Assembly (NCBI RefSeq): GCF_003259365.1 | Contig: NZ_QLLY01000001.1 | Coordinates: 682,001 to 746,000 of the forward strand | DNA from: Streptomyces sp. PsTaAH-137 | Lineage (GTDB): Bacteria > Actinomycetota > Actinomycetes > Streptomycetales > Streptomycetaceae | Direction of reading: 5' to 3' | Length of the DNA: 64,000 bases | Made by a program: the position numbers and the translations under genes | The notes under the pieces: generated by a model | What the model was told of the DNA's origin: nothing | What the model saw: only the letters and a program-made list of their open reading frames with translations | The model's database searches: none | Shown: piece by piece, positions 24,432 through 33,460 of the stretch | How positions within the stretch are numbered: position 1 is the first letter of the stretch | Layout of the letters: every line of letters starts with the position of its first letter

Positions 24432-25454
24432 ATGGACAGCGTGGCGGCCAGACCCAGGATCAAGGACGTTGCGGAGTACGCGGGTGTCTCGCCCAAGACG
24501 GTCTCCAACGTGATCAACAACTTCGAGCATGTCTCCGACCGGACCCGCGAGGTCGTCCGGGAGGCGATCGACGCCCTGGGCTACCGGGTCAACATCGCGG
24601 GCCGTCAGCTGCGGCAGGGCCGCACCGGCATGATCACCCTCGCCGTCCCCGAACTCGACGTCGCCTACTTCTCCGAGCTGGCCAAGCACGTGATGACCGA
24701 GGCCGACCGGCACGGCCGAACGGTGCTGCTGAACCAGACCGGCGGCTCACGCGAGCGTGAACTGGCCGCGCTGCACGGCTTCGACGCCCAGTTCTCCGAC
24801 GGGATCATCCTCAGCCCGCTCGCGCTCCAGCCCCGGGACCTCGCCACCCGCGACCGCAGGCTGCCCGTGGTCCTGCTCGGCGAGCGGCCCGCGGAGGGCA
24901 GCACGGATCACGTCGCGATCGACAACGTCGGGGCCGCGCGCGACGCCACCGAACACCTGCTGGCGCGCGGCAGGCGCCGGATCGCGGTGGTCGGCGGCCG
25001 GGTCCGCGGCCGAGTGGGCACCGACCGGCTGCGCACGGACGGCCACCGGGCGGCCCTGAAGGCGGCCCATGTCCCCTTCGACCCCGATCTCGTGATCGGC
25101 GTCGACGCCTACCACTGGCGGGACGGCGCCCGGGCCGCGGCCGCGCTCCTCGAACTCCCGACGCCGCCGGACGCGCTGCTGTGCCTCAACGACCATCTCG
25201 CCCTGGGCGCGCTGCGGGCCCTGCACGAGAAGGACGTGAGCGTGCCGAAGGACATCGACGTGGTCGGCTTCGACGACATCGAGGCGTCCCGGTTCAGCGT
25301 GCCGACCCTGACGACGGTGGCCCCGGACAAGAAGGAGATCGCCCGCGCCGCGGTCGCCCTGCTCGTCGACCGCATCGACGACCCCGACGGCGGGCCGCTC
25401 CAGGACCACGTGGTCGGGCACGAGGTGATCGTGCGGGAGAGCACCGGAGGCTGA
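24432..25454 (+). CDS. LacI family regulator of the arabinan-like regulon
   Basis: 340 residues. The N-terminal LacI headpiece is 'RIKDVAEYAGVSPKTVSNVINNFEHVSDRTREVV', followed by the hinge 'ALGYRVNIAGRQLRQGRTG'. A periplasmic-binding-protein-like sensor follows, with 'RRIAVVGGR' and 'CLNDHLALGALRAL' and a C-terminal 'VPKDIDVVGFDDIEASRFSVPTLTTV'. I start at the ATG at 24432 (GGAAGGA site). It is divergent from GH2, and its operators recur before the GH43, transporter and GH93-like genes. The inducer is probably an arabinose-containing oligosaccharide. Confidence 0.92.
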   Translation: MDSVAARPRIKDVAEYAGVSPKTVSNVINNFEHVSDRTREVVREAIDALGYRVNIAGRQLRQGRTGMITLAVPELDVAYFSELAKHVMTEADRHGRTVLLNQTGGSRERELAALHGFDAQFSDGIILSPLALQPRDLATRDRRLPVVLLGERPAEGSTDHVAIDNVGAARDATEHLLARGRRRIAVVGGRVRGRVGTDRLRTDGHRAALKAAHVPFDPDLVIGVDAYHWRDGARAAAALLELPTPPDALLCLNDHLALGALRALHEKDVSVPKDIDVVGFDDIEASRFSVPTLTTVAPDKKEIARAAVALLVDRIDDPDGGPLQDHVVGHEVIVRESTGG

Positions 25455-25470
25455 GGCCGCCGAGGTCTGC

Positions 25471-26712
25471 CTACCCCGTGGATCCCGGGCGTTCGAGGCG
25501 GACCACGACGGGAGCGTTGAAGGGGGCTCCCGACTGGTTGACCTGAACGTGCCCGCAGCCGAGCCAGATGTCGGTGCCGGGGACCCGGCGCACCGCCGAC
25601 AGCCACAGCGACTGGTTCGACGACTTCCCCGCGCCGGTCGACACCGGGAGCCGGTGCCGCCCGACCTTGACGCACGTACCGTCGTCGCTCAGGTACCAGT
25701 TCCCGTCCAGGAGAAGACCACCGTCGTCCTGGCCCACCGGGACGCGCAGCTCGCAGCCGCCCGGCGCCGGGTCCTGCTCCACCCACTCCGAGCCCTCGCG
25801 GCGCAGCCGGATGTACTCGTCGTCGGGCTCGGCACCCTCGCCCTCACCGTGATTGAAGCTGTTCAGGCCGTACGCGCGCACCTCGCCGCCGTCGAGCACG
25901 AAGGCCGTGGTCAGCCCGGCGCCGGCCTCCGCCGGAATCGGGTCCTCGAAGCGGCTCACGGGGGTGTCGACCGCCCGCCACGACGTGCCGTCCCAGTGCA
26001 TCGTGGCCGGCTGGTCGTAGGGGAGGCCGCCCGGCGCCTGCGTGCCGGGACCGGTCGAGCGCCGGCCCACCGCCCATACGTCGTCGCGGTCCACGACGGC
26101 GAGGTCCGCGGTCTTGTACGGGAGCCGGGTCGTCGTCCAGCGGCTGCCGTCCCAGTGCTGGGCGGACCGCTCGTCGGCCAGGGCCCAGATGTCGTCGGGG
26201 CCCGTCGCCTCCAGATCGCCGACGTTGCCCGTCGGCGGGTGCGGCACCGCGGACCACTCGGTGCCGTCCCACTGTGCCCACTCGGTCGTGCCGGACGCCT
26301 CGCCGGTGCCCTGCGGCCGCAGCCACAGCGTGGCCTCGCCGATCTCGTCGAGCTTGGGCGGGTAGTCGGACCGGCCCAGGGCGTCGGGCAGTTCCTCGCG
26401 CGTCCAGCGGGAGCCGTCGTAGTGCATCAGCGTCGCGGCGACGTTGCCGTTGTTCTCCTGGCCGACCGCCCAGATGTCGTCCTCGGCGAGGGCGGCGACA
26501 TCGGTGAACTCGCCGTCGAAATCCGCTATGTGCGCGAACTTCCAGAGAGGGGAGGCCGCGGCGGACGTGGGGGAGGAGCGCGGGCTGCCGGAGCCGGTGG
26601 CCCGGTCCTTGCCCGGTTCGCCGTCGGTGCCGCATCCGGTGGCCGTGAACACGGCCGCCAGCACGGCGGCGGCCGCCAGGGCTCGGGACCCGGTCCCCGT
26701 GACGCTGCGCAT
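25471..26712 (-). CDS. secreted lipoprotein with beta-propeller-like repeats
   Basis: 413 residues. Signal peptide and lipobox 'FTATGC' place an acylated Cys near residue 27. The body has repeats of the type 'DDIWAVGQ', 'DDIWALAD' and 'DDVWAVGR', each followed by 'HYDGSRWT', 'HWDGSRWTT' or 'HWDGTSWRA'; these look like blades of a propeller. There are no catalytic residues I recognise, so an extracellular binding or scaffold role is possible. The 3' end is 16 bp from the convergent lacI-type gene. Confidence 0.72.
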   Translation of the reverse strand: MRSVTGTGSRALAAAAVLAAVFTATGCGTDGEPGKDRATGSGSPRSSPTSAAASPLWKFAHIADFDGEFTDVAALAEDDIWAVGQENNGNVAATLMHYDGSRWTREELPDALGRSDYPPKLDEIGEATLWLRPQGTGEASGTTEWAQWDGTEWSAVPHPPTGNVGDLEATGPDDIWALADERSAQHWDGSRWTTTRLPYKTADLAVVDRDDVWAVGRRSTGPGTQAPGGLPYDQPATMHWDGTSWRAVDTPVSRFEDPIPAEAGAGLTTAFVLDGGEVRAYGLNSFNHGEGEGAEPDDEYIRLRREGSEWVEQDPAPGGCELRVPVGQDDGGLLLDGNWYLSDDGTCVKVGRHRLPVSTGAGKSSNQSLWLSAVRRVPGTDIWLGCGHVQVNQSGAPFNAPVVVRLERPGSTG

Positions 26713-26789
26713 GATCGCTCCCCTGTCTCCGGATTTCCGTGATCCGTCCGGCGAACGGCAGCGTATCGGCGCGTGGACAGCGGGACGGC

Positions 26790-27788
26790 TCAGACCCTGT
26801 CGAGCAGCGCCGACGCCCGTACGGCGCCGACCGGGTGGCCGTGGCCGAGGACCGGGACCTCGGTGAGCGCGGCGAGGCGCGGGTCGGCGTCGACGTCCAC
26901 CCCGATGTGGCGCAGCGCCGCGGTCAGCACGACGGACCGGGGCCGCTGTCCGCCGTCGGCGATCTTCAGGGCGACGGCCGAACCGTCCGGCAGGGCCAGC
27001 GCGTAGACCCCTTCGGCGCCGTCCTTGGCGACGGCGCCGGGCAACGCGCGCATGAGGGCCGTGACATCGCGGCCGGTGCCGCCGACGTACTCGGGGTGGG
27101 CGTTCATCGCCGTGACCACCCGGTGCTCGTGACGGCCCGCGGGCGCGGTCGCGAGCCGGGCGAAGGCGCGGGCCAGACCGGTGAGGGTGAGCGCGAACAG
27201 GGGAGCGCCGCAGCCGTCCACGCCGACCGCGGCCGAGGTCTCGCCCGCCAGCTCCTCCAGCGTGCCGCGCAGGGCCCGTTGGAGCGGGTGACCGGGGTCG
27301 AGGCAGGTCTCGGTCGGCCAGCCGGCGGCGACACAGGTGGCGAGCATCGCCGCGTGCTTCCCCGAGCAGTTCATGGCGATCCTCGTCGGCCCCTGCCCGG
27401 CGGCGAGGTACGCGGCCTGTGCTTCGACGCCCAGGGGCAGGTCGGCCGTGCACCGCAGGGCGTCCTCGGTCAGCCCCGCTCCGGCGAGGATCCTGCGCAC
27501 GGCGTCGAGGTGGAAGTCCTCGCCGGAGTGGCTGGCACAGGCGAGAGCGAGCAGTTCACCGTCGAGACCGAGTCCCGCCCGCGCCATGCCGACGCCCTGC
27601 AACGGCTTGTTGGCGGAGCGCGGAAACATGGGGGCGTCGACCGGGCCCGCGCTCAGGACCGTACGGCCGTCGGGGGCGAGCGCCACGACCGATCCGTGGT
27701 GCACGGACTCCAGGAAGTCCCCGCGCCAGACCTCCGCGAGCACGGCATGGGCGGTGTCTGGGGCGGCCCGGCGTTCTGAGGCGGTCAT
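26790..27788 (-). CDS. asparaginase II (Rhizobium etli type)
   Basis: 332 residues. This is the ReAII-like asparaginase family, unrelated to the E. coli enzymes. Key motifs are 'FPRSANKPLQ' (Ser and Lys), 'CASHSGEDFH' and 'MNCSGKHAAMLA' with a conserved Cys, plus 'VDGCGAPLF'. It would hydrolyse L-asparagine to aspartate and ammonia in the cytoplasm. It is divergent from a P1 peptidase gene, 95 bp away; both act on small amides or peptides and may be co-regulated. Confidence 0.88.
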   Translation of the reverse strand: MTASERRAAPDTAHAVLAEVWRGDFLESVHHGSVVALAPDGRTVLSAGPVDAPMFPRSANKPLQGVGMARAGLGLDGELLALACASHSGEDFHLDAVRRILAGAGLTEDALRCTADLPLGVEAQAAYLAAGQGPTRIAMNCSGKHAAMLATCVAAGWPTETCLDPGHPLQRALRGTLEELAGETSAAVGVDGCGAPLFALTLTGLARAFARLATAPAGRHEHRVVTAMNAHPEYVGGTGRDVTALMRALPGAVAKDGAEGVYALALPDGSAVALKIADGGQRPRSVVLTAALRHIGVDVDADPRLAALTEVPVLGHGHPVGAVRASALLDRV

Positions 27789-27883
27789 GCCTGTCCCTCC
27801 GATCGGTTGCGCGGCCCGGCGCGGGAACGCCGGTGGCCGTCGAGCTGTCGACAGTCGTCCCCCGTCGACAGAGGATCATCCCC

Positions 27884-29008
27884 ATGACATCTCGCTCCGG
27901 CCACCACCCCGGCCTCCGTCCCCGCCCCCGGGACCTGGGCATCGCCCCGGGCGTGCTGCCGCCCGGCCCGGGGAACTCCCTCACCGATGTGCGGGGCGTC
28001 CGCGTCGGGCACGTCACGCTCGCCCATGACGACGCGGAGCTGCCCGTACGCACCGGGGTCACCGTCGTCGTCCCGGCGCCCGGCTCCGTGTTCCGCGACA
28101 AGCCCGCGGCGGGCCTGGAGGTCGTCAACGGCTTCGGGAAGGCCGCCGGTCTCAGTCAGATCGCCGAACTCGGCGTCCTGGAGACCTCGTTGGCCCTCAC
28201 CAACACCCTCGGGGTCGGCGCCGCCCTCGAAGGGATCGTCCGGCACGCGCTCGACGGGCACCCCGAGATCGGCACGACCACCGGCACCGTCAACGCGGCC
28301 GTGTTCGAGTGCAACGACGGCTGGCTGAACGACATCCGCGGCCTGCACGTGCGTCCCCGGCATGTGCGCGCCGCCCTCGACGCGGCGACCGACGCGCCCG
28401 TCGCCGAGGGAGCGGTCGGGGCGGGCACCGGCATGGTCTCCTTCGGCTGGAAGGCGGGCATCGGCTCCAGCTCGCGCGTCGTCGACGCCGGGGACGGTAT
28501 CCACTGGACCGTGGGCGCGCTGGTCCTCGCCAACTTCGGCAGCGCCGCCGACCTGACCGTCACCGGGATCCCGGCCGGTCGCACGCTCACCCCCGAACAG
28601 GCGGCGGAACAGGCGGAGTTCGCGCGCGGCGCCGGATCGTGCGTCGTCCTCGTCGCCACGGACGCCCCGGCCGACGCCCGGCAACTGCGGCGCATCGCCA
28701 GGCGGACCACGGTGGGACTCGCCCGGACCGGCGGCATCGTCCAGCACGGCAGCGGCGAGTACGCGCTCGCCTGGTCGACGGCCCAGCGCACCCCGCACAC
28801 CCCGCAGGGTCCGGTGCGGGCCGCGTCCGCCGTCGCGGAGGACGGCCCCCTGATGGACCTGCTCTTCCGCGCCGCGGCCGAGGCCACCGAAGAGGCCGTC
28901 CTCGGCTCGCTGTTCGCCGCGCACCCGGTCACGGGCGTACGGGGCCACCACGCACCGGCGCTGCCCACGGAACAGGTGGCCCGGCTGGTCCGCGCGGCGA
29001 CCCCGTGA
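27884..29008 (+). CDS. P1 family (DmpA-type) aminopeptidase
   Basis: 374 residues. The P1 signature begins 'PGPGNSLTDVRGVRVGHVTL'. The self-cleavage site is in 'GAGTGMVSFGWKAGIGSSSR', where Gly194-Ser195 corresponds to the Gly-Ser cut of DmpA; the new N-terminal Ser becomes the nucleophile. 'NDGWLNDIRG' is a second conserved block. The family removes N-terminal D- or L-residues or beta-amino acids from small peptides. I start at the ATG at 27884 with GAGGA upstream. Confidence 0.88.
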   Translation: MTSRSGHHPGLRPRPRDLGIAPGVLPPGPGNSLTDVRGVRVGHVTLAHDDAELPVRTGVTVVVPAPGSVFRDKPAAGLEVVNGFGKAAGLSQIAELGVLETSLALTNTLGVGAALEGIVRHALDGHPEIGTTTGTVNAAVFECNDGWLNDIRGLHVRPRHVRAALDAATDAPVAEGAVGAGTGMVSFGWKAGIGSSSRVVDAGDGIHWTVGALVLANFGSAADLTVTGIPAGRTLTPEQAAEQAEFARGAGSCVVLVATDAPADARQLRRIARRTTVGLARTGGIVQHGSGEYALAWSTAQRTPHTPQGPVRAASAVAEDGPLMDLLFRAAAEATEEAVLGSLFAAHPVTGVRGHHAPALPTEQVARLVRAATP

Positions 29009-29017
29009 CCTGTGCCG

Positions 29018-29923
29018 TCAGCGGGCGCCCGCCGCCGTGACGCGCTTCTCGAACCAGAGATGCGCGTACGGCTCGTCGTTGAAGGCCGGGACCTCCTGGA
29101 ACCCGGCCGACCGGTAGAGCCCGATCGCGGAGTCGAGCACCTTGTTGGTGTCCAGGCGCAGGATCTCGCGCCCGTGCGCGGCGGCCAGCGCCTCCAGTTC
29201 GGCGAGGAAGCGGCGGCCCAGGCCGAGACCCCGGGCGTGCGGGGCGATCCACATGCGCTTCACCTCGGCCGGCGCGTCGGCGGGCAGCTTCAGTCCCGCG
29301 CAGCCCACGGCCTCACCGTGCAGCCGCGCGACGAGGAACAGGCCGCGCGGCGGCCGGAGTTCACCCGCGTCGGGCAGCAGACTGCGGGCCGGGTCGAAAC
29401 CGGTGTCGAAGCGCTCCTGGAGCTCGGAGAAGTAGGAGAACAGGCAGTCACGGGCGTCCGGATGGTCCGGGTCGACGGTGTCCAGGGTGACCGTCGCCGC
29501 CGTCAGCAGCCGGTCGACCTCCGCCATGGCGGCGACGAGCCGGGCGCGCTGCGTGGTGTTCAGCGGGGCGAGCAGGGACGCGGCCAGTTCGTCGCTGCGG
29601 CCGTCGAGCGCGGCCCGCTCCGTGCGGCCCGCCTCGGTGAGCCGGACGGTGCGCACCCGCCGGTCCCGGGGCAGCGGCTCCACGGTGACCAGACCGTCGG
29701 CCTCCAGGGCGCGCAGCAGCCTGCTGACGTACCCGGAGTCGAGTCCGAGCCGATCCCGCACCTTCCGCACGTCCCGGCCCTCGTCGCCGATCTCCCAGAG
29801 CAGCCGTGCCTCGCCGGCCGGCCGGTCGCGCCCCAGGTAGTGGTCGTGCAGCACCCCGACGCGTTGGGTGACGGTGCGGTTGAAACGGCGTACCTGATCG
29901 ATCTCTGTCGCTTCCGTGGTCAT
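29018..29923 (-). CDS. MarR-GNAT fusion (regulator/acetyltransferase)
   Basis: 301 residues with two domains. Residues 1 to about 145 are a MarR winged helix ('RKVRDRLGLDSGYVSRLLRALEADGLVTV', wing 'PRDRRVRTVRLTEAG'). Residues of about 160-295 are a GNAT acetyltransferase with the acetyl-CoA loop 'APHARGLGLGRRFL' and 'ALGLYRSAGFQEV'-type C-terminal motif. The message is probably leaderless: a TAGAGT -10 box ends 6 nt before the ATG, and a 22-bp palindrome covers both. The target of the acetylation is unknown. It is convergent with the P1 peptidase gene. Confidence 0.88.
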   Translation of the reverse strand: MTTEATEIDQVRRFNRTVTQRVGVLHDHYLGRDRPAGEARLLWEIGDEGRDVRKVRDRLGLDSGYVSRLLRALEADGLVTVEPLPRDRRVRTVRLTEAGRTERAALDGRSDELAASLLAPLNTTQRARLVAAMAEVDRLLTAATVTLDTVDPDHPDARDCLFSYFSELQERFDTGFDPARSLLPDAGELRPPRGLFLVARLHGEAVGCAGLKLPADAPAEVKRMWIAPHARGLGLGRRFLAELEALAAAHGREILRLDTNKVLDSAIGLYRSAGFQEVPAFNDEPYAHLWFEKRVTAAGAR

Positions 29924-29959
29924 TCTCTGACTCTAGTCAGAGAAATGCTCGCGGGGCAA
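29923..29959 (-). promoter_or_regulatory. leaderless promoter and palindrome of the MarR-GNAT gene
   Basis: Arms TTCTCTGACT (29923-29932) and AGTCAGAGAA (29935-29944) form a perfect 10-bp dyad around CT. On the minus strand it contains -10 TAGAGT (29935-29930), with a TTGCCC -35 (29959-29954) 18 bp away. The palindrome reaches the start codon, so the gene's own MarR domain probably represses here. Confidence 0.7.
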
Positions 29960-30034
29960 CGGCGAAAGCCGGGGCCCCGCGCCCGCGGTGCCCCGGCTGC
30001 CGTCCGCCTCACTGCCGAAGCGGGTCTCGTCGCC

Positions 30035-30394
30035 TCACTTCCTGCGCCTCCGCCGGGCCAGCCACAGGACGAGCGCCCCGGCGGAGGCGGCCAGCAGAGC
30101 GATGGCGCGAGGATCCCGCGCCGACCGGGCCGCCTCGGACCCCGCCGGGCCGGACAGCTTGTCCTGTGCCTGATGGGCGACGTCCGAGACCTTCGTCCTG
30201 GCGGTGTCCGCCGCTTCGGACGCCTGCTCCTTTACGTGCGCGGCCCGGTCCTTGGCCCGCGCCTTCACATCGGCCTTGGCGGCCAGCGCCTCGACCGTCT
30301 CGCCCAGCTCCGCGCGGGTCCGCTCGACCTTGTCGCGCAGCTCGTCCGGCTCGGACGCCGACCCGTGCGCGGGCGGCTCAGACTCGTGTGTCAT
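30035..30394 (-). CDS. DUF3618 membrane-anchored stress protein
   Basis: 119 residues. The N-terminal part 'PDELRDKVERTRAELGETVEALAAKADVKARAKD' is the DUF3618 amphipathic helix region, and one transmembrane helix ('AIALLAASAGALVLWLA') ends in a cluster of basic residues. It overlaps the preceding gene by 4 bp (ATGA). Function is unknown; such pairs are common near general-stress genes in Actinobacteria, and the operon promoter looks sigma-B-like. Confidence 0.82.
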   Translation of the reverse strand: MTHESEPPAHGSASEPDELRDKVERTRAELGETVEALAAKADVKARAKDRAAHVKEQASEAADTARTKVSDVAHQAQDKLSGPAGSEAARSARDPRAIALLAASAGALVLWLARRRRRK

Positions 30395-30819
30395 CGGTGG
30401 GCACTCTCCTTGATCTCGGCCACGTCGGCCTTCACGTTCTCGATGGTCGCGGCGGGGGCCGGAGGGGCGGCCTTGCCGAACTGGCGCTTGCCCCGCGCGC
30501 CCAGCACGGCGGCGAGCACCCCGAGCACCGCGGTCACGGTCAGCGCGGCGGCCCACACCGGCCACACGACCGCGAGACCGGCGATCGCGGTCGCCACCGC
30601 CGCCTGAAGCATCAGGAACCCGACGATCCCGGCGCCGCCGAAAAGTCCCCCGCCCCTGCCGTAGCGCCTGCCCTTCTCCTTCATCTCCGCCTGAGCGAGC
30701 CGTAGCTCACCTCGCACCAGCTCGGTGAGCTGGTGCGAGGCGCGCTGGACCAGCTCACTGACCGGTTCCTGTCCCGTGTCGCGGCCTTCCGTGGCGGACT
30801 GCGGCCGGCTGTCGGGCAC
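30391..30819 (-). CDS. phage-holin-superfamily-like membrane protein
   Basis: 142 residues. After '[43 protein letters not shown]' come two long hydrophobic helices ('[21 protein letters not shown]' and '[19 protein letters not shown]'). This is the pattern annotated as putative Actinobacteriophage holin superfamily III, but in this chromosomal setting it is more likely a stress or envelope protein than a lysis protein. I chose the GTG at 30819, placed 7 nt after GGGAGGT; the GTG at 30828 overlaps that site. Confidence 0.78.
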   Translation of the reverse strand: MPDSRPQSATEGRDTGQEPVSELVQRASHQLTELVRGELRLAQAEMKEKGRRYGRGGGLFGGAGIVGFLMLQAAVATAIAGLAVVWPVWAAALTVTAVLGVLAAVLGARGKRQFGKAAPPAPAATIENVKADVAEIKESAHR

Positions 30820-31162
30820 GGCGGTCACCTCCCCATTCGTGTGCTCCCCGGGTTTCCCGGGGTGTTCCGGATGCCTCCTGCAGGGCGTAGGCAGCCGGGT
30901 ACCCAGACAGAGCGGGCCCATCCGTTTAGAGACGCCGCGCTCGGAGAGTCGGACGGTGGCCCCGTTCAGGGACGGGGCGAGCCGGGTGCGATTCCCGACA
31001 AATGGCCGACTCGCCGAAGGGGCCGCAGGATGGAAGAGCTGCCGGGGCGTTCCGCACGCCCCCGAGCGCGGAGGAGATGCCTCTCGGCAACGGGTCGTGT
31101 CGCGGAGTCGGCGAGGCCCACGAGGCGCGGACAACATCCCCATCGAAAGGCACGCGTTTCCC
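30820..31162. other. intergenic region between the holin-like gene and catalase
   Basis: 343 bp holding the divergent control region. The minus-strand sigma-B-like promoter is at 30899-30923. On the plus strand I see no confident promoter for catalase and no small gene; the region is G/C-rich apart from TCCGTTTAGAGACG near 30921-30934. Confidence 0.55.
30899..30923 (-). promoter_or_regulatory. sigma-B-like promoter of the holin/DUF3618 operon
   Basis: On the minus strand GGAT (30923-30920), a 15-nt spacer and GGGTAC (30904-30899) match the Streptomyces sigma-B pattern GNNT-N14-16-GGGTAC. The transcript would start about 75 nt before the GTG at 30819. Confidence 0.6.
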
Positions 31163-32683
31163 ATGAGTGACGTCACAGGCAAAGCGACCACCACGGATGC
31201 CGGAATCCCGGTCGAAAGCGATGAGCACTCGCTCACGGTCGGCGCCGGTGGCCCGATTCTTCTGCAGGACTCCTATCTCATCGAGCAGATGGCCCAGTTC
31301 AACCGCGAGCGGATTCCGGAGCGACAGCCGCACGCCAAGGGCAGCGGCGCCTTCGGCCACTTCGAGGTGACGGCGGACGTCAGCGCGTACACGAAGGCCG
31401 CCCTGTTCCAGCCGGGGACCAGGACCGACCTCGTCGCCCGGTTCTCGACCGTCGCGGGGGAGCGCGGGAGCCCCGACACCTGGCGCGACCCGCGCGGATT
31501 CGCGGTGAAGTTCTACACCACCGAGGGCAATTACGACATGGTGGGGAACAACACCCCCGTCTTCTTCATCAAGGACCCGATGAAGTTCCAGCACTTCATC
31601 CGGTCCCAGAAGCGCCGGGCGGACAACAACCTCCGCGACCACGACATGCAGTGGGACTTCTGGACCCTCTCGCCGGAATCCGCCCACCAGGTCACCTGGC
31701 TCATGGGGGACCGGGGCATCCCGCGCAGCTGGCGCCACATGAACGGCTACACCTCGCACACGTACATGTGGATCAACGCCCAGGGCGAGCGGTTCTGGGT
31801 CAAGTACCACTTCAAGACCGACCAGGGCGTCGAGACCTTCACCCAGGACGAGGGTGACCAGATGTGCTCGGCGGACACGGACTACCACACCCGGGATCTA
31901 TTCGAGCACATCCGCGACGGAGAGTTCCCCAGCTGGACGCTGCACGTGCAGGTCATGCCGTACGAGGACGCCGCGGACTACCGCTTCAACCCGTTCGACC
32001 TGACCAAGGTGTGGCCGCACGCCGACTACCCGCTCATCGAGGTCGGCCGGATGACCCTGGACCGCAACCCCACGGACAACCACGCGGAGATCGAGCAGGC
32101 GGCGTTCCAGCCCAACAACCTCGTCCCGGGCATCGGCCCCAGCCCCGACCGGATGCTGCTCGCCCGGCTCTTCTCGTACGCCGACGCCCACCGGCACCGG
32201 ATCGGCGGCAACTACCAGCAGCTGCCGGTCAACGCCCCCGTCGCGCCCCTGCGCACGTACTCCAAGGACGGGGCGATGGCCTTCCGCAAGACGGAGGACC
32301 CGGTGTACGCGCCGAACTCCAAGGGCGGCCCGGCGGCCGACATCGAGCGCTACGCGCCGCCGAGCTGGCACGCGGACGGCGACATCACCCGCGCGGCCTA
32401 CGTCGACCACGCCGAGGACGACGACTGGGGCCAGGCGGGCACCCTCGTGCGCGAGGTCTTCGACGACGCCGCCCGCGACCGGCTCGTGGACAACGTCGTC
32501 GGCCACCTCCTCAACGGGGTGAGCGAGCCGGTCCTGGCCAGGGCCTTCACGTACTGGTCGAACATCGACAAGTCCGTCGGGGAGCGCATCGAGCAGGGTG
32601 TGCGCGCCAAGGCGGACCAGAAGGACCCCAAGGCCGACCAGCAGGCCAACCCGGCGCGCAGCAGCATGCAGGACAAGGCCTGA
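31163..32683 (+). CDS. katA: monofunctional heme catalase
   Basis: 506 residues, a clade 3 small-subunit-size catalase. Distal residues are His57 in '[10 protein letters not shown]' and Asn130 in 'GNNTPVFF', and the proximal heme ligand is Tyr339 in '[17 protein letters not shown]'. It removes hydrogen peroxide in the cytoplasm. The C-terminus is a short Lys/Asp/Gln-rich tail. The ATG at 31163 is chosen because catalase homology begins soon after; the frame stays open upstream but shows no similarity. A strong terminator follows. Its neighbour is the stress-type holin/DUF3618 operon on the other strand. Confidence 0.93.
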   Translation: MSDVTGKATTTDAGIPVESDEHSLTVGAGGPILLQDSYLIEQMAQFNRERIPERQPHAKGSGAFGHFEVTADVSAYTKAALFQPGTRTDLVARFSTVAGERGSPDTWRDPRGFAVKFYTTEGNYDMVGNNTPVFFIKDPMKFQHFIRSQKRRADNNLRDHDMQWDFWTLSPESAHQVTWLMGDRGIPRSWRHMNGYTSHTYMWINAQGERFWVKYHFKTDQGVETFTQDEGDQMCSADTDYHTRDLFEHIRDGEFPSWTLHVQVMPYEDAADYRFNPFDLTKVWPHADYPLIEVGRMTLDRNPTDNHAEIEQAAFQPNNLVPGIGPSPDRMLLARLFSYADAHRHRIGGNYQQLPVNAPVAPLRTYSKDGAMAFRKTEDPVYAPNSKGGPAADIERYAPPSWHADGDITRAAYVDHAEDDDWGQAGTLVREVFDDAARDRLVDNVVGHLLNGVSEPVLARAFTYWSNIDKSVGERIEQGVRAKADQKDPKADQQANPARSSMQDKA

Positions 32684-32719
32684 GCAACTGAGCGACCGAC
32701 CGATCCGGCACGGTCGACC

Positions 32720-32753
32720 GTCCGCCCGCCGCCCTCAGGGACGGCGGGCGGAC
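32720..32753 (+). terminator. catalase terminator
   Basis: A perfect 12-bp stem GTCCGCCCGCCG (32720-32731) with CGGCGGGCGGAC (32742-32753) around the loop CCCTCAGGGA, 37 bp after the catalase stop. Confidence 0.85.
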
Positions 32754-32797
32754 GCCTGCGCGCAGGGGGCCGTGACCTGCGATGGGACAATGACGGC

Positions 32798-33460
32798 ATG
32801 ACAGGCGCTGAGGAGTTCACCCCCGAGTCGGACCGTGTCATGCGCACTCTGCGCGATCAGATCATCGAGGGGACGCGGGCGCCCGGCAGCAGGCTGGTCG
32901 AGCGGGAGATCGCCCAGGAGCTGGGGGTGAGCCGCCTCCCGGTGCGGGACGCGCTGCGGGACCTGGCGGGCGAGGGCCTGGTGACGCCGCGCCCGCGCAC
33001 CTGGGCCGTGGTACGCGAGTTCACGCCGGCCGACATCGCCGACCTGGGCGAGGTGCGGTCGGCGCTCGAGGTCCTGGGATTCCGGCTCGCCGCGCAGCGT
33101 CGTACCCGGGCCGGCCTCGCCCGGCTCCGCGCCGATCTCGACGCCGAACTGGACGCCGCCGCGCAGGGCGACGGCACCCGGGCCCGGAACGCGGCGGCCG
33201 ACTTCCACGAGACGGTCACCGACCTCGCCGACAACGCGCTGCTGAGCGAGCTCAACCAGACGCTGCGCAGCCGGATGCGCTGGCTGCTCGGCCAGCACGA
33301 CGACTTCGGCGCCGTGGCCGGCGAGCACGAGGAGCTGTACCGGGCGATCGAGGCACGGGACGTGGGCCGCGTCGAGGAGCTGACGGAACGGCACCTGGCG
33401 ACCAGCGAGGTGGAGGCCGTGGCGCACCAGCGCGGCCGGCCGGTTCAGACCCCGCGGTAA
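32798..33460 (+). CDS. GntR family regulator, FCD type
   Basis: 220 residues. GntR winged helix 'LRDQIIEGTRAPGSRLVEREIAQELGVSRLPVRDALRDLAGEGLVTPRPR', then an FCD domain with the metal-binding pattern 'ADFHETVTDLADN' and 'GEHEELYRAIEARDVGRVEELTERHLA'. It starts the oxamate-type cluster. CTTGGTATACC palindromes before the MFS gene and between the carbamate kinase and DUF2877 genes are its probable operators. Its last 16 bp overlap the end of the convergent MFS gene. Confidence 0.88.
   Translation: MTGAEEFTPESDRVMRTLRDQIIEGTRAPGSRLVEREIAQELGVSRLPVRDALRDLAGEGLVTPRPRTWAVVREFTPADIADLGEVRSALEVLGFRLAAQRRTRAGLARLRADLDAELDAAAQGDGTRARNAAADFHETVTDLADNALLSELNQTLRSRMRWLLGQHDDFGAVAGEHEELYRAIEARDVGRVEELTERHLATSEVEAVAHQRGRPVQTPR

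Noticed and set aside
30391..30819. Prophage lysis gene (holin)
   Set aside because: No endolysin, tail or integrase genes nearby; a chromosomal stress operon with DUF3618 and a sigma-B-like promoter is more likely.
30997..31162. Sigma-B promoter for catalase on the plus strand (GGGTGC near 30995)
   Set aside because: The -10 has a mismatch and no GNNT lies at the right distance; not strong enough to report as a site.
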